From contig JAHWDD010000003.1 of assembly GCA_023897205.1 (NCBI GenBank), positions 6,389,665-6,453,664 of the forward strand: 64,000 nucleotides of DNA, given 5' to 3'. Each line of letters starts with the position of its first letter. Position 1 is the first letter of the stretch. Of the stretch, positions 10,601 to 20,847 are shown in pieces. Source of the DNA: Exophiala sp. HKRS030. Taxonomy: Eukaryota > Ascomycota > Eurotiomycetes > Chaetothyriales > Herpotrichiellaceae. Position numbers and translations under genes: made by a program. The notes under the pieces are model-generated. The model did not search any database and was not told the origin of the DNA. It saw only the letters and a program-made list of their open reading frames with translations.

Positions 10601-10754
10601 CTAATGCCGAGTAGCGCGATCTGGAGCGTCTGACCCCGATAGCGTCAGGTCCGTCATCATCATCGTCACTATCATCAAGTTCCTTGGGCCATTCAGTCGG
10701 ATAGGCGGTCGGCAGGTTATAATGGGTGACAACTGTCCTCTCTCTGTCGTCCAT
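7635..10754 (-). CDS. sec5: Exocyst complex component Sec5
   Basis: 1039-aa single-exon protein from the ATG at 10754; the frame extends 9 codons upstream only to a TTG. Residues ~120-185 carry the Sec5 signature: SSTTFSPGMFLSVTHREAS, then LLRGLEYLTRSIDQKS, then LKALVETNFERFVRAKATID. The rest is helical rod typical of exocyst subunits. Sec5 is part of the octameric exocyst that tethers secretory vesicles to the plasma membrane at growth sites, essential for hyphal tip growth. The N-terminus has an acidic patch (DDSDDDDDGPD). Length is near that of other filamentous-fungal Sec5 proteins. Divergent from idh2. Confidence 0.92.
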   Translation of the reverse strand: MDDRERTVVTHYNLPTAYPTEWPKELDDSDDDDDGPDAIGVRRSRSRYSALERTTSERKSLIPGSQQTKDGRANLVSKDEQDALGAHQSVMNTLRRAGMKVDDDSRLRNKFMLSSTTFSPGMFLSVTHREASTEDLLRGLEYLTRSIDQKSSSLKALVETNFERFVRAKATIDNVYTEMRNQGVEPVEQPGPTSPRHSRRTSGIHFRNISSGSAAGMSAPPPKPSKNALRKETDYGVQGIRVPLLEVSQKAQDVWGPALGGKERENNLKAIADAVTKDRMLYELGSDLNYAIKQKDYDKAVELYDAARRYVADAKTLSDGVVQYGRTLSDEEVHRILAIGRMWTDAEEQVKALKRDIWRKLSNVSSTSPLPGASQAEEHMELICVLLHLGVEESPIWVFLLSRYDYLKNKIAAVVERSKIEIEILRRRLAAGNAPSSDVVATFLRQASKDRPEALDTDDVIDFWHCIQNYLTKMLSVSNGLLGEVVDFWESAQSFLDSTKQNNLPSGWDGESRKHHTLSESDASALRSGLVELIGQLRDAVFSLFADPPTEDISSLFSPAPGSAATPTTPLTGSAFSPTDGRIGRLDPQNLPAAAAKKGEPWEDFAFWPPHSNALSAVHYLEKILALVGAAANEMASLGPVNSSASYEKIKVMISGARERCMRAVCEAWSKDAESCKSLEDWVRAPEKRDQTRMPGYFEAFERKVLLGMQQVLYFSNTNTKPGSRDIITPPSTKLLQMVRTQFVSSVYKAVSGMLENAEASRQGDEDDWVLVTSLDSITNGAVPNETVTQNAINASSRNVRMLLTMSNLKALRNEHVPSLIQVFESSFSVKLAEESKTIRDVFGQIDAKLFHSYTRPMVAALTKIIKEGINTPDWAPKTSRPDQVRPYVYAALMTLVMVHTEVSTTVSSTGSSSPLLSEILSYLVENISQALLDGFKERKPNTYTLPALMQATLDTEFIAQTMSQYATAKASEVQGQIYTELDKRTTNEARTRLQQELGDMRVVLKKLREGSRNSFGCFKKQRPSDKDRGRPERKATGT

Positions 10755-11208
10755 TGTGGGTTGATTCACAGTTTCAATCAACTACATGACCATCAATCAC
10801 CCACTCTGTCTTGATATGAGCTGAAGCAAACCAACAGACTGGGGCCAGTGTTCCAGGGGCGACCGATTCTCACTCATGAACGACGCGATATCTTGGCATC
10901 ACGTGAAGTTTAGTCACGTGAAGTGCCGAAACTCTGCCGATGTCGCCGGTTGCTTGAGCTGCGCAGATTTGGCCCAGTCGCGGATGTGATGCAATTGGCT
11001 TCTGCTTGCTCCTGCTTTTGCTGCGTTTCTTGCGCAGATAAAAAAGCATGCTCCTCTACAGCTCCACCTCTTCCAGCACAACCCGACTCACAACAGCAGC
11101 TTCATTGTGCCCTCGGTTGCTCGTTCGATGCTGCCAGCTGTAACTCGGAGCCTGTCGTGAAGTTATCACATAACAATTTGTAACTTCACTCCTGCAGCAC
11201 TCGCCGCC
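10755..11208. promoter_or_regulatory. Divergent promoter region sec5 / idh2 with tandem CACGTG boxes
   Basis: The 454-nt region between two start codons contains two copies of TCACGTGAAG at 10899-10908 and 10914-10923, 15 nt apart. Each includes the palindrome TCACGTGA, a core for bHLH proteins (Cbf1/USF type). They lie about 145 nt upstream of the sec5 ATG and about 290 nt upstream of the idh2 ATG. Binding is inferred. Confidence 0.55.
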
Positions 11209-12443
11209 ATGATCGCCTCAAGAGCATTTGCTGCCCCGGCACGCCAATGCTTGCGAAAAGCCTATCAACAGCCCAAATGGGCTGCTGCATCCTTCCAGGT
11301 TGGTTTTGGCGACTCTGAGAAAGCTTTTTTAAGCATAAGTAGTTGCTAACTTCAATATTCCAGGCACAGCCTAAGCGTTTCATCACCACGAAGGAGCAGG
11401 ACAAGGTCGCCAAGTTCAAGGGTACCAAGGGACCGGATGGAAATTACACAGTCACATTGATAGAAGGAGACGGTATCGGTCCTGAGATTTCGCAGTCGGT
11501 CAAGGACATCTACAAGGCCGCAAAGGTACCAATCGTGTGGGAGTCCGTGGACGTCACCCCTCGCCTGGTAGACGGCAGAACAACGATCCCTGAAGAGTCC
11601 ATCAAGTCGGTGGAAAAGAACTATGTTGCTTTGAAGGGGCCTCTGGCGACGCCTGTCGGCAAGGGACACGTCTCCCTCAACCTCACTCTCCGCCGAACCT
11701 TTAACCTCTTTGCCAACGTCCGTCCGTGCCGAAGCATCCAGGGCTACAAGACCGCCTACGACAACGTGGACACAGTGTTGATTCGAGAAAACACCGAAGG
11801 AGAATACTCTGGCATTGAGCACGTCGTTGTAGACGGCGTCGTGCAGTCCATTAAGCTCATCACCCGCCAGGCGTCAGAAAGAGTCTTGAGGTACGCGTTC
11901 CAGTATGCCCGGGACGTCAACAAGAAGAAGGTCCGCGTGGTCCACAAGGCCACCATCATGAAGATGTCCGACGGTCTCTTCCTCAGCACCGCAAGAGACG
12001 TGGCCAAAGATTTCCCCGACATCGAATTCGACGCTGAGCTCCTCGACAATGCCTGTCTGAAGATCACCACCGACCCCGGCCCGTACTCCGACAAGGTCCT
12101 CGTCATGCCCAACTTGTACGGTGACATCTTGTCCGACATGTGCGCCGGCTTGATCGGCGGCCTCGGTCTCACTCCTTCCGGAAACATCGGTGACGAATGC
12201 TCCATCTTCGAGGCCGTCCACGGTTCAGCTCCGGACATCGCAGGTAAGGCCCTCGCCAACCCGACCGCCCTGCTTCTCAGCAGTATCATGATGTTACGGC
12301 ACATGGGATTGAACGAACACGCCACCAAGATCGAGACTGCCATCTTCGACACCCTGGCCGAGGGCAAAACCCTGACCGGTGATTTGGGCGGTAAGGCAAA
12401 GACACACGAATATGCACAGGCCATCATCAGCCACCTCAAATAA
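11209..12443 (+). CDS. idh2: Mitochondrial NAD-dependent isocitrate dehydrogenase subunit 2
   Basis: Two exons, 11209-11298 and 11364-12443, joined across a 65-nt GT/AG intron with a TTGCTAAC branch site at 11343-11350; product 389 aa. The N-terminal ~40 residues are basic and Ala/Arg/Gln-rich, a mitochondrial targeting peptide. The enzyme body begins [13 protein letters not shown] and carries the NAD-IDH core: [38 protein letters not shown] and [22 protein letters not shown] and NPTALLLSS fit the Idh2 (catalytic) subunit better than Idh1. It oxidises isocitrate to 2-oxoglutarate with NAD in the TCA cycle, paired with Idh1 elsewhere. Convergent with the Irc3-like gene. Confidence 0.95.
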
Positions 12444-12705
12444 GCGAAGCAACGACCGAGCTCAAGAATGCTAAAAAAGCAAACTGAAGCAAACTCTTTT
12501 TTTGGAACAATTGGTGCCGCTGGCTCCCACTTTTGGTGTACAGCGGAAGAGTTATCGGGAATGAGCCATAATCTACCTGTCCAGCCTCAACAGAGGGAGA
12601 AAGTTATTGTATGCGCGTGGAGATGAGGGAGGAATGTATTATTTATCATGCTAGAGCGAGTACTGCAAATATAAATTCATGTCAAAAACTGTATTTGTTT
12701 GATTG

Positions 12706-14767
12706 TCAAGCCTCCAATGGCCCGACTCTGACCGTTTCTCGCTCCCTCATCGCTTGGGTCTTTTGAACCTTTTCCAGCTCTTTCTCGGCCCGCCGCTTCT
12801 TCATCTGCAACTTGTCAAACCGTCCTCGGGCCCCGAACTTGAGCTTGGTGATCATGTCGGCCGCCTGGCCTTTTGTGACGTCGTCGCCAGTCAGCGGCTC
12901 GACGTCATCGTCCGTGGTCACATCACGCATGCGGTTGAGGAACTGCAGCTGTCCTTCACTGGCGGGAGACTTTCTCCAGCTCGAACTCGTCGCGATGAAC
13001 ACCCTGTCAAACTTCGTGCTGGCAAATGTATCTGCTGCGTGTAGGGCGTCGGAGAGCGTGCTGGCGGTTGCGACAACCCTGGGCCGAGACCACGGCGATT
13101 TACTCGCCTCCGTCATGGCAAGGGAATGCTTCCATACCACGCTGAACTGAGGTTGGCGGCCGCTGTTCGAGGCCGTCGCGGGGATCCGAGACTCGAGGGT
13201 CAACACGCCACCCTTGGCCACGAGGATGTACTTTTGTGAATCGACCTGCACCCAGGCGTTGGGGGACATTGCGCGAACATGTCGTTCGCCAGAGGTGTCC
13301 TCGATCAAATCGTGCACTGTTTCGTAATGTGTAAAGTCGAGCCTGTGGTCGCCCATCGCCCCTAGGCCTCGTCGTAGGTCTGACGGGTCTTGCGTCATAG
13401 TAGATGGATCTTGATGGTGACGCTTGTCCCTGTCCTTCAGCGCTTTCAGTTCGCCGACTTTCGCGCCCTTGACCATTTCGTCTGGGTCGAGGCCAAAGAG
13501 CGTGGGGACCGTGACAATACCCGTCTCCAGACTCGCTACCATATCAATGACGTGGCAATCTTTCTTGTCCGGGTACAAGCGCATTCCGCGACCGATCATC
13601 TGCACGAGGAGATTCCTTGATTTCGTGGGCCTAGCCAGCAATACGCAGTCGATATTGGGCATATCCGTGCCTTCGGTAAAGACGCCACAATTTAACAGTA
13701 CGGGGAATTCGCGGTTCCTGAAAGCGTCAAGCCGCTCGGCACGCACTCGCTTCTTCGTCGCGCCTGTTATGTACTGCGCATCGATCCCGTGTCTGCGGAA
13801 TGTGGACGTCAAGCTCGAAACGTGCGCGAGATCGACGCAGAAGACCAACGTCGACTTCCGATCACCTGCTTCACTCAACCACGCCTTGACCGTAATATCG
13901 TTTGTGATTTCTGTGTTTACGGCAGACGAGAGCTGGCCGGGTTGGAAGTCGCCATCACGGCCTGCCCTAACTTTCGACAGGTCGGCTTTGGACTTGACAG
14001 TCGTGAAGATTACATCCGACAACCACTTTTCACCAATCATGTCAACATAGTCTTTGTGGTAGACGATGTGGTCGACCGCTGCGCCTAGTCGTAGGCCATC
14101 GAAGCGGGAAAATGTCGCACTGACGCCGACTAGTGCCGGAGACGTTGGGCCCTGTTCCTTGAGTCCAAAGTGAGATAGGATTTGTAGGTAGCCCGGAGCC
14201 ACGATGTGGTGCGCCTCGTCGACAAGAACGAGCTTGAAGCGATCTGCACGGTATTTCGAAAGGCGGTCACCCGAGACCATGCTGCGGACTGAAGCGACGG
14301 TTATGTCTGCTGCACCTGAGGCATGTGTTTCACCCATTTCTATCTCAATGCTCTTGTGCGGGTAGGCTCGCTCGCAGTGCCGGGCAGCTTGTTCGACAAG
14401 CTCACGCCGGTGGGCGAGAATGAGGGTCTGCTGGGCATCGCTCGTAGGAGGAACAACACGGCCAATTAGTTGCGTAAAGATGACCTAGCAAGATCAGCAT
14501 GGTTGCGACAGGGGAGGTAAGCACCACTACCGTCTTGCCGCTGCCTGTGGCTAGTGATATACCCAGGCGCTTGTGCCCTCTACCAAGGTATGAAAGGACG
14601 GACTGGATGCATTCCTCCTGGTACTCGCGAAGGCGTATTGCTTCCTCCCGAAGTACTGGCGGCGGAGCACTGGCAACACTCGCGAGAGCTCGATAAGGTA
14701 GCCGACTGTCTAGAAGATATTTCGCTGTATGTGTGGTCCTACTTAGCCACCGAGGACATGACAACAT
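12706..14767 (-). CDS. irc3: Irc3-like mitochondrial DEAD/DEAH-box helicase
   Basis: Two exons on the minus strand: 14531-14767 (79 codons) and 12706-14484. The 46-nt intron (14485-14530) restores the motif-I context GSGKT then VIFTQLIGRV; a 40-nt alternative donor 6 nt downstream is also in frame but fits the family less well. Product 671 aa. Motifs: LREYQEECIQSVL (Q-like), ATGSGKT (Walker A), LILAHRRELVEQA (Ia), LVDEAHH (II), SATFSR (III) and QMIGRGMRLYPDK (VI). The basic N-terminus suggests mitochondrial import. Yeast Irc3 is a mitochondrial branch-migration helicase needed for mtDNA stability. The C-terminal ~250 residues lack known motifs, and the basic helical tail may bind nucleic acid. 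Confidence 0.87.
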
Positions 14768-16028
14768 AATATTGACTTGGGCATTGTGCAATGGGTGCTC
14801 AAGTTGGGATCAAAGTGTGACAGACAACGGAGTTTCCATACGAGTACGCAGGCAAGGAAGAGGGCAAGGCTGTACTATGCCAAATTAGGGGATTGACGAG
14901 AAATCGATATGCATTGCGTATTGTACCACAGAGGAACCATCCCCCATTCAACGACCATAATCGCTGTATTTGAAGTCCGCCTGGAATTTGACTCCCATGC
15001 AATAGCAGCGCCTAGAGTGGTTGAAAGGCCCAAAGTCATTGGGGTGGTATTCAACGCTATTGGAGGCGATTATGCCCATGACAGAGTGTCCCTACACTTT
15101 TGCTTCCATAGTGTACGCGAATCAAAATAACGAAATGCATCGGTACGAAGTAGCGGTGCAGAGCGTTGTAGCAGAAGAAGATATCAAGGCTCATATACAC
15201 TTCGCCCAAAGGCTGCAGAGTTCAAACAAATCTGCATTGGCGCCCCTGTGGTCGTGCTCATACTCATGGCGTGCCTCCTAGATGTATGCTTCGACGCTGA
15301 ATACCTGTCTGTCGTCCCACGTCACAGTTTAATCGTTTCACAGGCCAGGCGAGACACTATGCTAGCCTGAAATCTGTCATCTCGCTTCGAATGTCTTCGA
15401 TTGAGGATTACACCGCAAGCTTTGGATGTCTGGGTCACCAGCAAGAGGGTGTCATCGACACGAACAGCGCACATATCTAAGAGGCCGATAGATTAGACAC
15501 ATCATCCTCTGCTGGTTGGCATAATTGCTGATCCGCACACCGCACGCAGTTTCTCAGAAGGTATGATATCAGGCGAAAGTGTCGTAGCTGTGCAAGTGGC
15601 ATTAGTAATGTTCTGATCATCGCTGGAAATTTAATTGTCTGGCAATTTCAGACGTCTGATGAGGCTCTGAGTTTTATGCTATTAGCCGAGCTTCTCTTGG
15701 ATCTGGCATGACTCTGAATACCGGCACGAACTGATCGGCGAAGTGTTCAATCCCAGTCCCCTCGGCTTCCCGAACTCGTGGAGCACTGCATCTGATCGCA
15801 GTGGCTTGTGGATCTCCTCGAGCTTAGATGAAGAAACGAATAGTAGTAATGTTCTTTGAGGACTAGGTCTTACCGCCAACGACGGCAAAGAATGTAACCA
15901 CGAGGCCCAGCGTAACACAGAGGTTGATGGGGTGAGGTGATGATGGAGGTTACGGTGTGTCAGACACACGCGGAAAGAGTTGGTGCCCATTCCAGGTTGT
16001 TCGCGTGCGACGACTCGTGCATGACTCT

Positions 16029-16034
16029 CACGTG
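16029..16034. promoter_or_regulatory. CACGTG box, distal copy upstream of pho89
   Basis: CACGTG about 0.9 kb upstream of the symporter ATG. It is one of three copies in this promoter (others 16410-16415 and 16580-16585). NUC-1/Pho4 phosphate-starvation factors recognise CACGTG in fungi. Function here is inferred from the downstream gene. Confidence 0.4.
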
Positions 16035-16409
16035 CATAGACCACTTCAATGATAGACAAATTTCGCCCAGGACCAGTCCCTAAAACCCTAGAGAAAGGCG
16101 TCGCATCTTCTTCGAAATCTCAACTGACAAGCTTCCATAACCTCCACACGCTGAACACCTCAGATCCCTGTGCTTACTGACGTAGTCGAATCGTCGCAAG
16201 GAGAACCCTCAACTTCAATGAGATTGTCAATATGGGGACCTGGGCGCGGTTGCCGTGTGTGGCATGTTGCGCGTGAACCCTGTCGCGTGAGTGGAGAGAA
16301 CATCGGTTCAAGCATATTAAAGGCCCAGAAGAGTCTTGATTACCACAGGCTTCGCTTGCCAAGCGACTGTACGGAGGTAGGCGAGCCCATCAGATGGTTC
16401 ATCCAGCTT

Positions 16410-16415
16410 CACGTG
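16410..16415. promoter_or_regulatory. CACGTG box, middle copy upstream of pho89
   Basis: CACGTG about 515 nt upstream of the symporter ATG, a candidate NUC-1/Pho4 site. Confidence 0.45.
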
Positions 16416-16579
16416 TTGAAGATGCTATGGAAGGCATCGAAATTGCTTCTGTATCTTGCTCTCAAGGACGTGTCTCGATGCATATGGACTCCGTTCTAAC
16501 CATTCTAGAAACAACTCTGCAGAAAATTCACGTTGGCCAAGAAGAGTCAGGTTGTTGTAGGGAGGCTGTGGTCAAAGGG

Positions 16580-16585
16580 CACGTG
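16580..16585. promoter_or_regulatory. CACGTG box, proximal copy upstream of pho89
   Basis: CACGTGG about 345 nt upstream of the symporter ATG, followed directly by TATATAA. Candidate NUC-1/Pho4 site. Confidence 0.45.
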
Positions 16586-16818
16586 GTATATAATCGCTTC
16601 GGATTGGAAGAGGGAGTTGGAGCCAAGAATTCCAATTCCCTGCCAAGATTGTCCTCCCAATTCTTGGCATTGAAGTCCGCCCTTGGCACGAACCCGCCAT
16701 CCTCTGTTGGTCCAACTGTCGAAGGTGGACTTCATATCGAGCTTCACTAGGGTCCCGAGAGGGTCATCTATTGCAACATAGTACTGCTAGGGAATTGGAT
16801 TTTCACCCTCTCGAGGGG

Positions 16819-16825
16819 TATAAAT
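16819..16825 (+). promoter_or_regulatory. TATA box of pho89
   Basis: TATAAAT about 100 nt upstream of the pho89 ATG, immediately after a 9-bp inverted repeat arm. Position and sequence fit an inducible, TATA-driven promoter. Confidence 0.6.
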
Positions 16826-16926
16826 GTCGCCCACCATGGCCTCCTTCCAGATGAGGTCTATTCTGTATCGATATATCACCTCTTCGTATAGACACAACAT
16901 AGCCTTCCAGGCAGACTTACAACACC

Positions 16927-18899
16927 ATGGTGCTCTCAGATTACACCTATGTTTTTGCCATTGGCACCATCTTTGCCCTTCTAGAGGCATTCAACAACGG
17001 AGCCAGTGAGTCTTTGACCCTTGCCTATGCTATCTTCTAGGCAAATGCTTGTATCATTGGTCACCAACCTGATCCAATTGTGCCCACCAGATGATGTTGC
17101 CAATTCATGGGCGACCAGTGTCTCCTCCAGATCGCTGAATTACCGTGCGGCCATGGTCTGCGCCTTTGTTTTCGAATTGATAGGCGCTTTGACTGTCGGT
17201 GCACGGACAGCCTCGACAATCAAGAATGGAATCATATCTCCGGAAGCCTTCCAAGGGAACGCTGGGGTACAACTACTCGCCTTTGCCTGTGCTGCTGCCG
17301 GTGCTGGTACGTGGGTCATGTGGTGCAGTATGAATAACATCCACGTCTCATCCACCTACTCGCTTATCTCTGCACTGGTGGGTGTGGGAATAGCAACCGT
17401 TGGCACTAAAGGCGTCACTTGGGGCTGGAATGGTGGCCAGGGTGTAGGCGCCATCTTCGCCGGACTGCTGATGGCCCCTTTCATCGCAGGATGCTTTGGG
17501 GCTATAATTTTCATGCTCATCAAGCTCATTGTTCACATACGCAAGAACCCGGTTCCCTGGGCTGTCTGGACGTCTCCGTTCTTCTTCCTCATTGCTGGCA
17601 CAGTCTGTACCTTGACAATCGTCTACAAGGGTTCTCCAAGGCTGGGACTCAGCAAAAAGCCAGCCTACTGGATTGCAGGTGTTACCCTTGGTTCTGGTTT
17701 TGCCCTTTGTCTGCTGTCGGTCATCTTTTTCCTGCCCTTTGTTCACGCAAAGGTCATCAAGAATGTTCAAGAGCTGAAATGGTGGGAAGTCGTCAAGGGT
17801 CCGCTGCTATGGAGACTACCCGCCAACAAGGATGCATCAGCGAAAGTGCCAAACTTCGAGGTCGTCCAATATCCCGACGACAGTGACGCGGATTCCACCG
17901 ATGTGGCTAAGCAGGATCTGAAGCAACCCACCGAAGCCGGAATCCCCTCTGAGAAGATCACCCATGCCCAGCCTAACACTACCAGCGTCCCCGAGCCTCA
18001 CTCACTTCAGCATGAGATGGATTCCTCCGACTACAAGAAGATGATGAGACTGGCTCGTGAGCGACATCACGCAAACATTCGGAAGAAGGCAAACCCTCTT
18101 GGCTGGGCCATGCGCACGCTTCACGAAAATCCCATGGGTGCTGGCTCCTTGTACGAAACCCACAACATTCTCACGGCACTCAAAAGGATCCCAGCGATGC
18201 TTGTAGTGGCACTCCTTTACGGTACTCACTATGATATCCACACTGCACAAATTGGCCTTGAAGGAACTCCTGAGGGAAAACGTATGGCACGCACATATGC
18301 CCATGCAACCAAATATTCCAACGAGGTTGAGTATCTGTATTCCTTCGTCCAGATCATCACCGCCTGTACTGCCTCATTTGCTCACGGTGCCAACGACGTT
18401 GGCAACGCCGTGGGTGTGTGGGCTGGTATGTACGCTGCGTGGACCACTGGAAGACCTGCTGCTACTAAGGAGGATGTCCCCTTGTGGCAAATTGCGGTCA
18501 TTACCCTGACCCTCTGTATCGGCTTCATGACTTACGGCTACAACATTATGAAGGGTGAGTTGTCTCCGTCATGCCCCCGACGATCCTGTACACTATGCTG
18601 ACGTTACTGCAGTTATGGGCAACAAGATCACATATCATTCGCCAAGCCGTGGCTCATCCATGGAAATGGGTGCCGCTATCACTGTATTGATATTCTCGCA
18701 ATACAAGTTGCCAGTTTCCACATCCATGTGTATCACCGGCGCCACCGTCGGTGTCGGTCTTTGCAACGGCAGTTTCAAGGCGGTCAACTGGCAGCGAGTT
18801 TTCCTGCTTCTTCTGTCTTGGTTCATTACGATCCCTGCTGCTGGACTACTCGGCGGCTGTACTATGGGTTTGGCCTTGAACACTCCTCATTTCAACTAA
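16927..18899 (+). CDS. pho89: Pho89/Pho-4-type Na+/phosphate symporter (PiT family)
   Basis: Three exons: 16927-17005, 17091-18554 and 18613-18899 (introns 85 and 58 nt, GT/AG). Product 609 aa. The first intron splits the codon for Asn in the PiT signature, giving GAND then VANSWATSV; the second signature is HGANDVGNAVGVW near residue 440. These two repeats form the phosphate transport core. Roughly five N-terminal and several C-terminal hydrophobic segments flank a large polar loop (about residues 255-370). The family imports phosphate with Na+ at the plasma membrane under alkaline or phosphate-poor conditions. Three CACGTG boxes upstream suggest control by a Pho4/NUC-1 factor. Confidence 0.95.
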
Positions 18900-19224
18900 A
18901 CAGATTTTGAACATGTTCAAAGGAACATAAAAAACTCGGTAGATGAAGCGTGTGATACAGGCTTGAAATAGATAGGATATATGATTTTAGTCCCAGAGTG
19001 GCGTTGACCCCTCGGCGCACTTTCCCGAATTGGAGTTATCTTTACTGATCTTGGCTTTCATCTATCTTGCTCCTTCACTTGTAAAACTTGCGCCGCTCTA
19101 CACAGTTCCTACAATTAGCTAAATACACGGCGAACCTGCAAGGCCGCTATGCATGCCCCGAGGCAACCACTTGGTTACAGTCTGTTGCATGCTATGCCCC
19201 TCACGGTGCACCTAGACCCCGACA
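18900..19224. other. Intergenic gap between pho89 and rrn5-like gene
   Basis: 325 nt between a stop and the next start, both plus strand. Presumably 3' UTR of pho89 and promoter of the next gene. Nothing notable seen. Confidence 0.4.
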
Positions 19225-20847
19225 ATGTCCGACGACGGCAACCAGGATGAAATGTCTATTCTGTGCAAGCCTAGTTCACCAAGAGATGGTGACTTCGCTA
19301 CCGCAACAGATGTACAAAATACTGGACCAACTTCAGCAATATCCTTTCACGAGCGAAAATGGGATCGATTTCGACGACACTATAATGACAACTATCTCGA
19401 ATTGTTCAAAAGGACTTTCGAAACGCCTGAAGACAATGATTCAGCACCTGAGCTCCCTGCCACTCAGCTTGGAGCTGTAACTTGGGAGCCTGCGGAGAAG
19501 GCCACTTTGTTCCAGGCTCTCTGTCGTAAAGGTAGACACGACATACAAGGGATCTCTCGCCTCATCGATTCGAAGTCCGAAGTCGAGGTCAAAGTCTACC
19601 TGGACAGTCTTCGAGACCAGGAGGCTGACCGTCAGCTTTTTGAGGCTCGACCTAGAAATATCTCACATGCCGAGATACCTGCCGCTTTCGAGATTGATGA
19701 GGGATGTGAGGTTATGCTTGACCAGGCCGCAGCAGCACTTGAGGCATTCCAGGAACACTTTGATTTCGCTGTAGCCCAACGCGAGACACAGACGTGGCTG
19801 ATTGATGCTACAAAAGCCGCAGAGCTGGATGCCAAGGAGGATGGAAAGGAGACCATTAATAATTCAGAGTTGGGGTCCGAGGCCGAGGATGAACAAGAGG
19901 CTGAGAGGGTCTTGTCTCTCTACCATCTTTCAACCTTTCTAAGCTTGAGTGAACGATTTTTCATGAACTCGGGCCATGAAGATGCCACGACCTGGCATCA
20001 GCTTGTTGAGGAAGGGCAACGCCCTGCGATGACTATGGACATGGTGACAGAGATGCACGATCTTGTCACTAGTTTTACGCAGAGGGTGGTTCAGACTTGC
20101 ATCTTCATGGCATGTTCCCGCATCCGCGCGTCAACGTCAGCCCACTACAAACCCAGTCGTCTCATCAGAAATGAAGATGTCTCCGCGGCACTTACTGTGT
20201 TGGGAGCCGAAACTAGCTTAAGAAATTTCTGGGTCAGACTTCCGAAGAGGAATCAATTATCAATCATTGGAAGCGGACACAGGAAGGGCGGCAGTGTGAG
20301 AGATGTGATGGCGTACGATGAGGTGGAAGCCGCCCTATCAGTCTCTAAACTAGAAAGGTCTACGTCCTCTGCTTCAGAGGACTCACGTCGAAGCCGCGAT
20401 GATTCTCAGGCTAGCTCGACCAGCAGCAGTGTGACAGGTGACCAAGAAGAACACGAAGCTAGCAATCACTCCTCCTCGATTGCTTTGTCGGAAAATGACA
20501 GCGATGAGGCAACAGTAAACTCTTCTGCTCAAGATTCATCGACTGATGTCTCCGGAGAACCTTCATCACTTGATGAAGAGGAATATCTGGAGCATCTCGA
20601 TCAATTGGCAGGACAACAAGAGGCGTCAAAGTTGCTGACGATTCTCGGCCACGCCGGAAAGCTGTCCAAGAAGGAAGACGACATAGCTGTCAGTACCAAG
20701 CCACCGAGTGAACCACGAAAAGCAGTCGAAGATAGTATGGGTTGGTCGGTTATCTATCAATCTGAATGGGAGCGTGATGGCGCTGTTCTTCCCTCGGCAT
20801 CTTTTGCAGAGACTGCGGATTGTCATAAGAGACGGAAAATTGCTTGA
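19225..20847 (+). CDS. rrn5: Rrn5-like RNA polymerase I upstream activation factor subunit
   Basis: Single-exon 540-aa protein from the ATG at 19225. Residues ~86-130 form a SANT/Myb-like domain (WEPAEKATLFQALCRKGRHD, then ISRLIDSKSEVEVKVYL), the hallmark of fungal Rrn5. Residues ~225-340 are predicted helical with LVTSFTQRVVQTCIF and EDVSAALTVLG, resembling the histone-fold-like part. The last ~180 residues are Ser/Asp/Glu-rich and disordered, then KRRK close to the C-terminus, a probable nuclear signal. In yeast, Rrn5 belongs to the UAF complex with Rrn9, Rrn10 and histones H3/H4, and drives rDNA transcription. The assignment rests on the SANT segment and overall layout. Confidence 0.72.
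   Translation: MSDDGNQDEMSILCKPSSPRDGDFATATDVQNTGPTSAISFHERKWDRFRRHYNDNYLELFKRTFETPEDNDSAPELPATQLGAVTWEPAEKATLFQALCRKGRHDIQGISRLIDSKSEVEVKVYLDSLRDQEADRQLFEARPRNISHAEIPAAFEIDEGCEVMLDQAAAALEAFQEHFDFAVAQRETQTWLIDATKAAELDAKEDGKETINNSELGSEAEDEQEAERVLSLYHLSTFLSLSERFFMNSGHEDATTWHQLVEEGQRPAMTMDMVTEMHDLVTSFTQRVVQTCIFMACSRIRASTSAHYKPSRLIRNEDVSAALTVLGAETSLRNFWVRLPKRNQLSIIGSGHRKGGSVRDVMAYDEVEAALSVSKLERSTSSASEDSRRSRDDSQASSTSSSVTGDQEEHEASNHSSSIALSENDSDEATVNSSAQDSSTDVSGEPSSLDEEEYLEHLDQLAGQQEASKLLTILGHAGKLSKKEDDIAVSTKPPSEPRKAVEDSMGWSVIYQSEWERDGAVLPSASFAETADCHKRRKIA

Larger units (their letters stand above)
14768..16926. other. 2.2-kb gene-poor region upstream of the phosphate symporter
   Basis: I recognise no gene here. 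Open frames of 60-125 codons occur on both strands (for example 15682-16059 minus, 16394-16750 plus), but none has a family signature or introns that link them. Several CACGTG boxes and inverted repeats lie in the last 900 nt, described separately. The stretch could hide a decayed gene or a noncoding RNA. Confidence 0.4.

Noticed and set aside
11756..12439. 227-codon minus-strand frame inside idh2
   Set aside because: It is a shadow of a well-supported coding exon.
12703..14088. Plus-strand frames over the Irc3-like gene
   Set aside because: Shadows of a helicase gene with all expected motifs on the minus strand.
14999..15075. tRNA-like stretch near 15000-15075
   Set aside because: A D-loop-like AGTGGTTGAAAGG is present but I find no matching T-loop or acceptor stem.
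15682..16059. 125-codon minus-strand frame as a gene
   Set aside because: Starts at TTG and has no recognised motif or codon bias.
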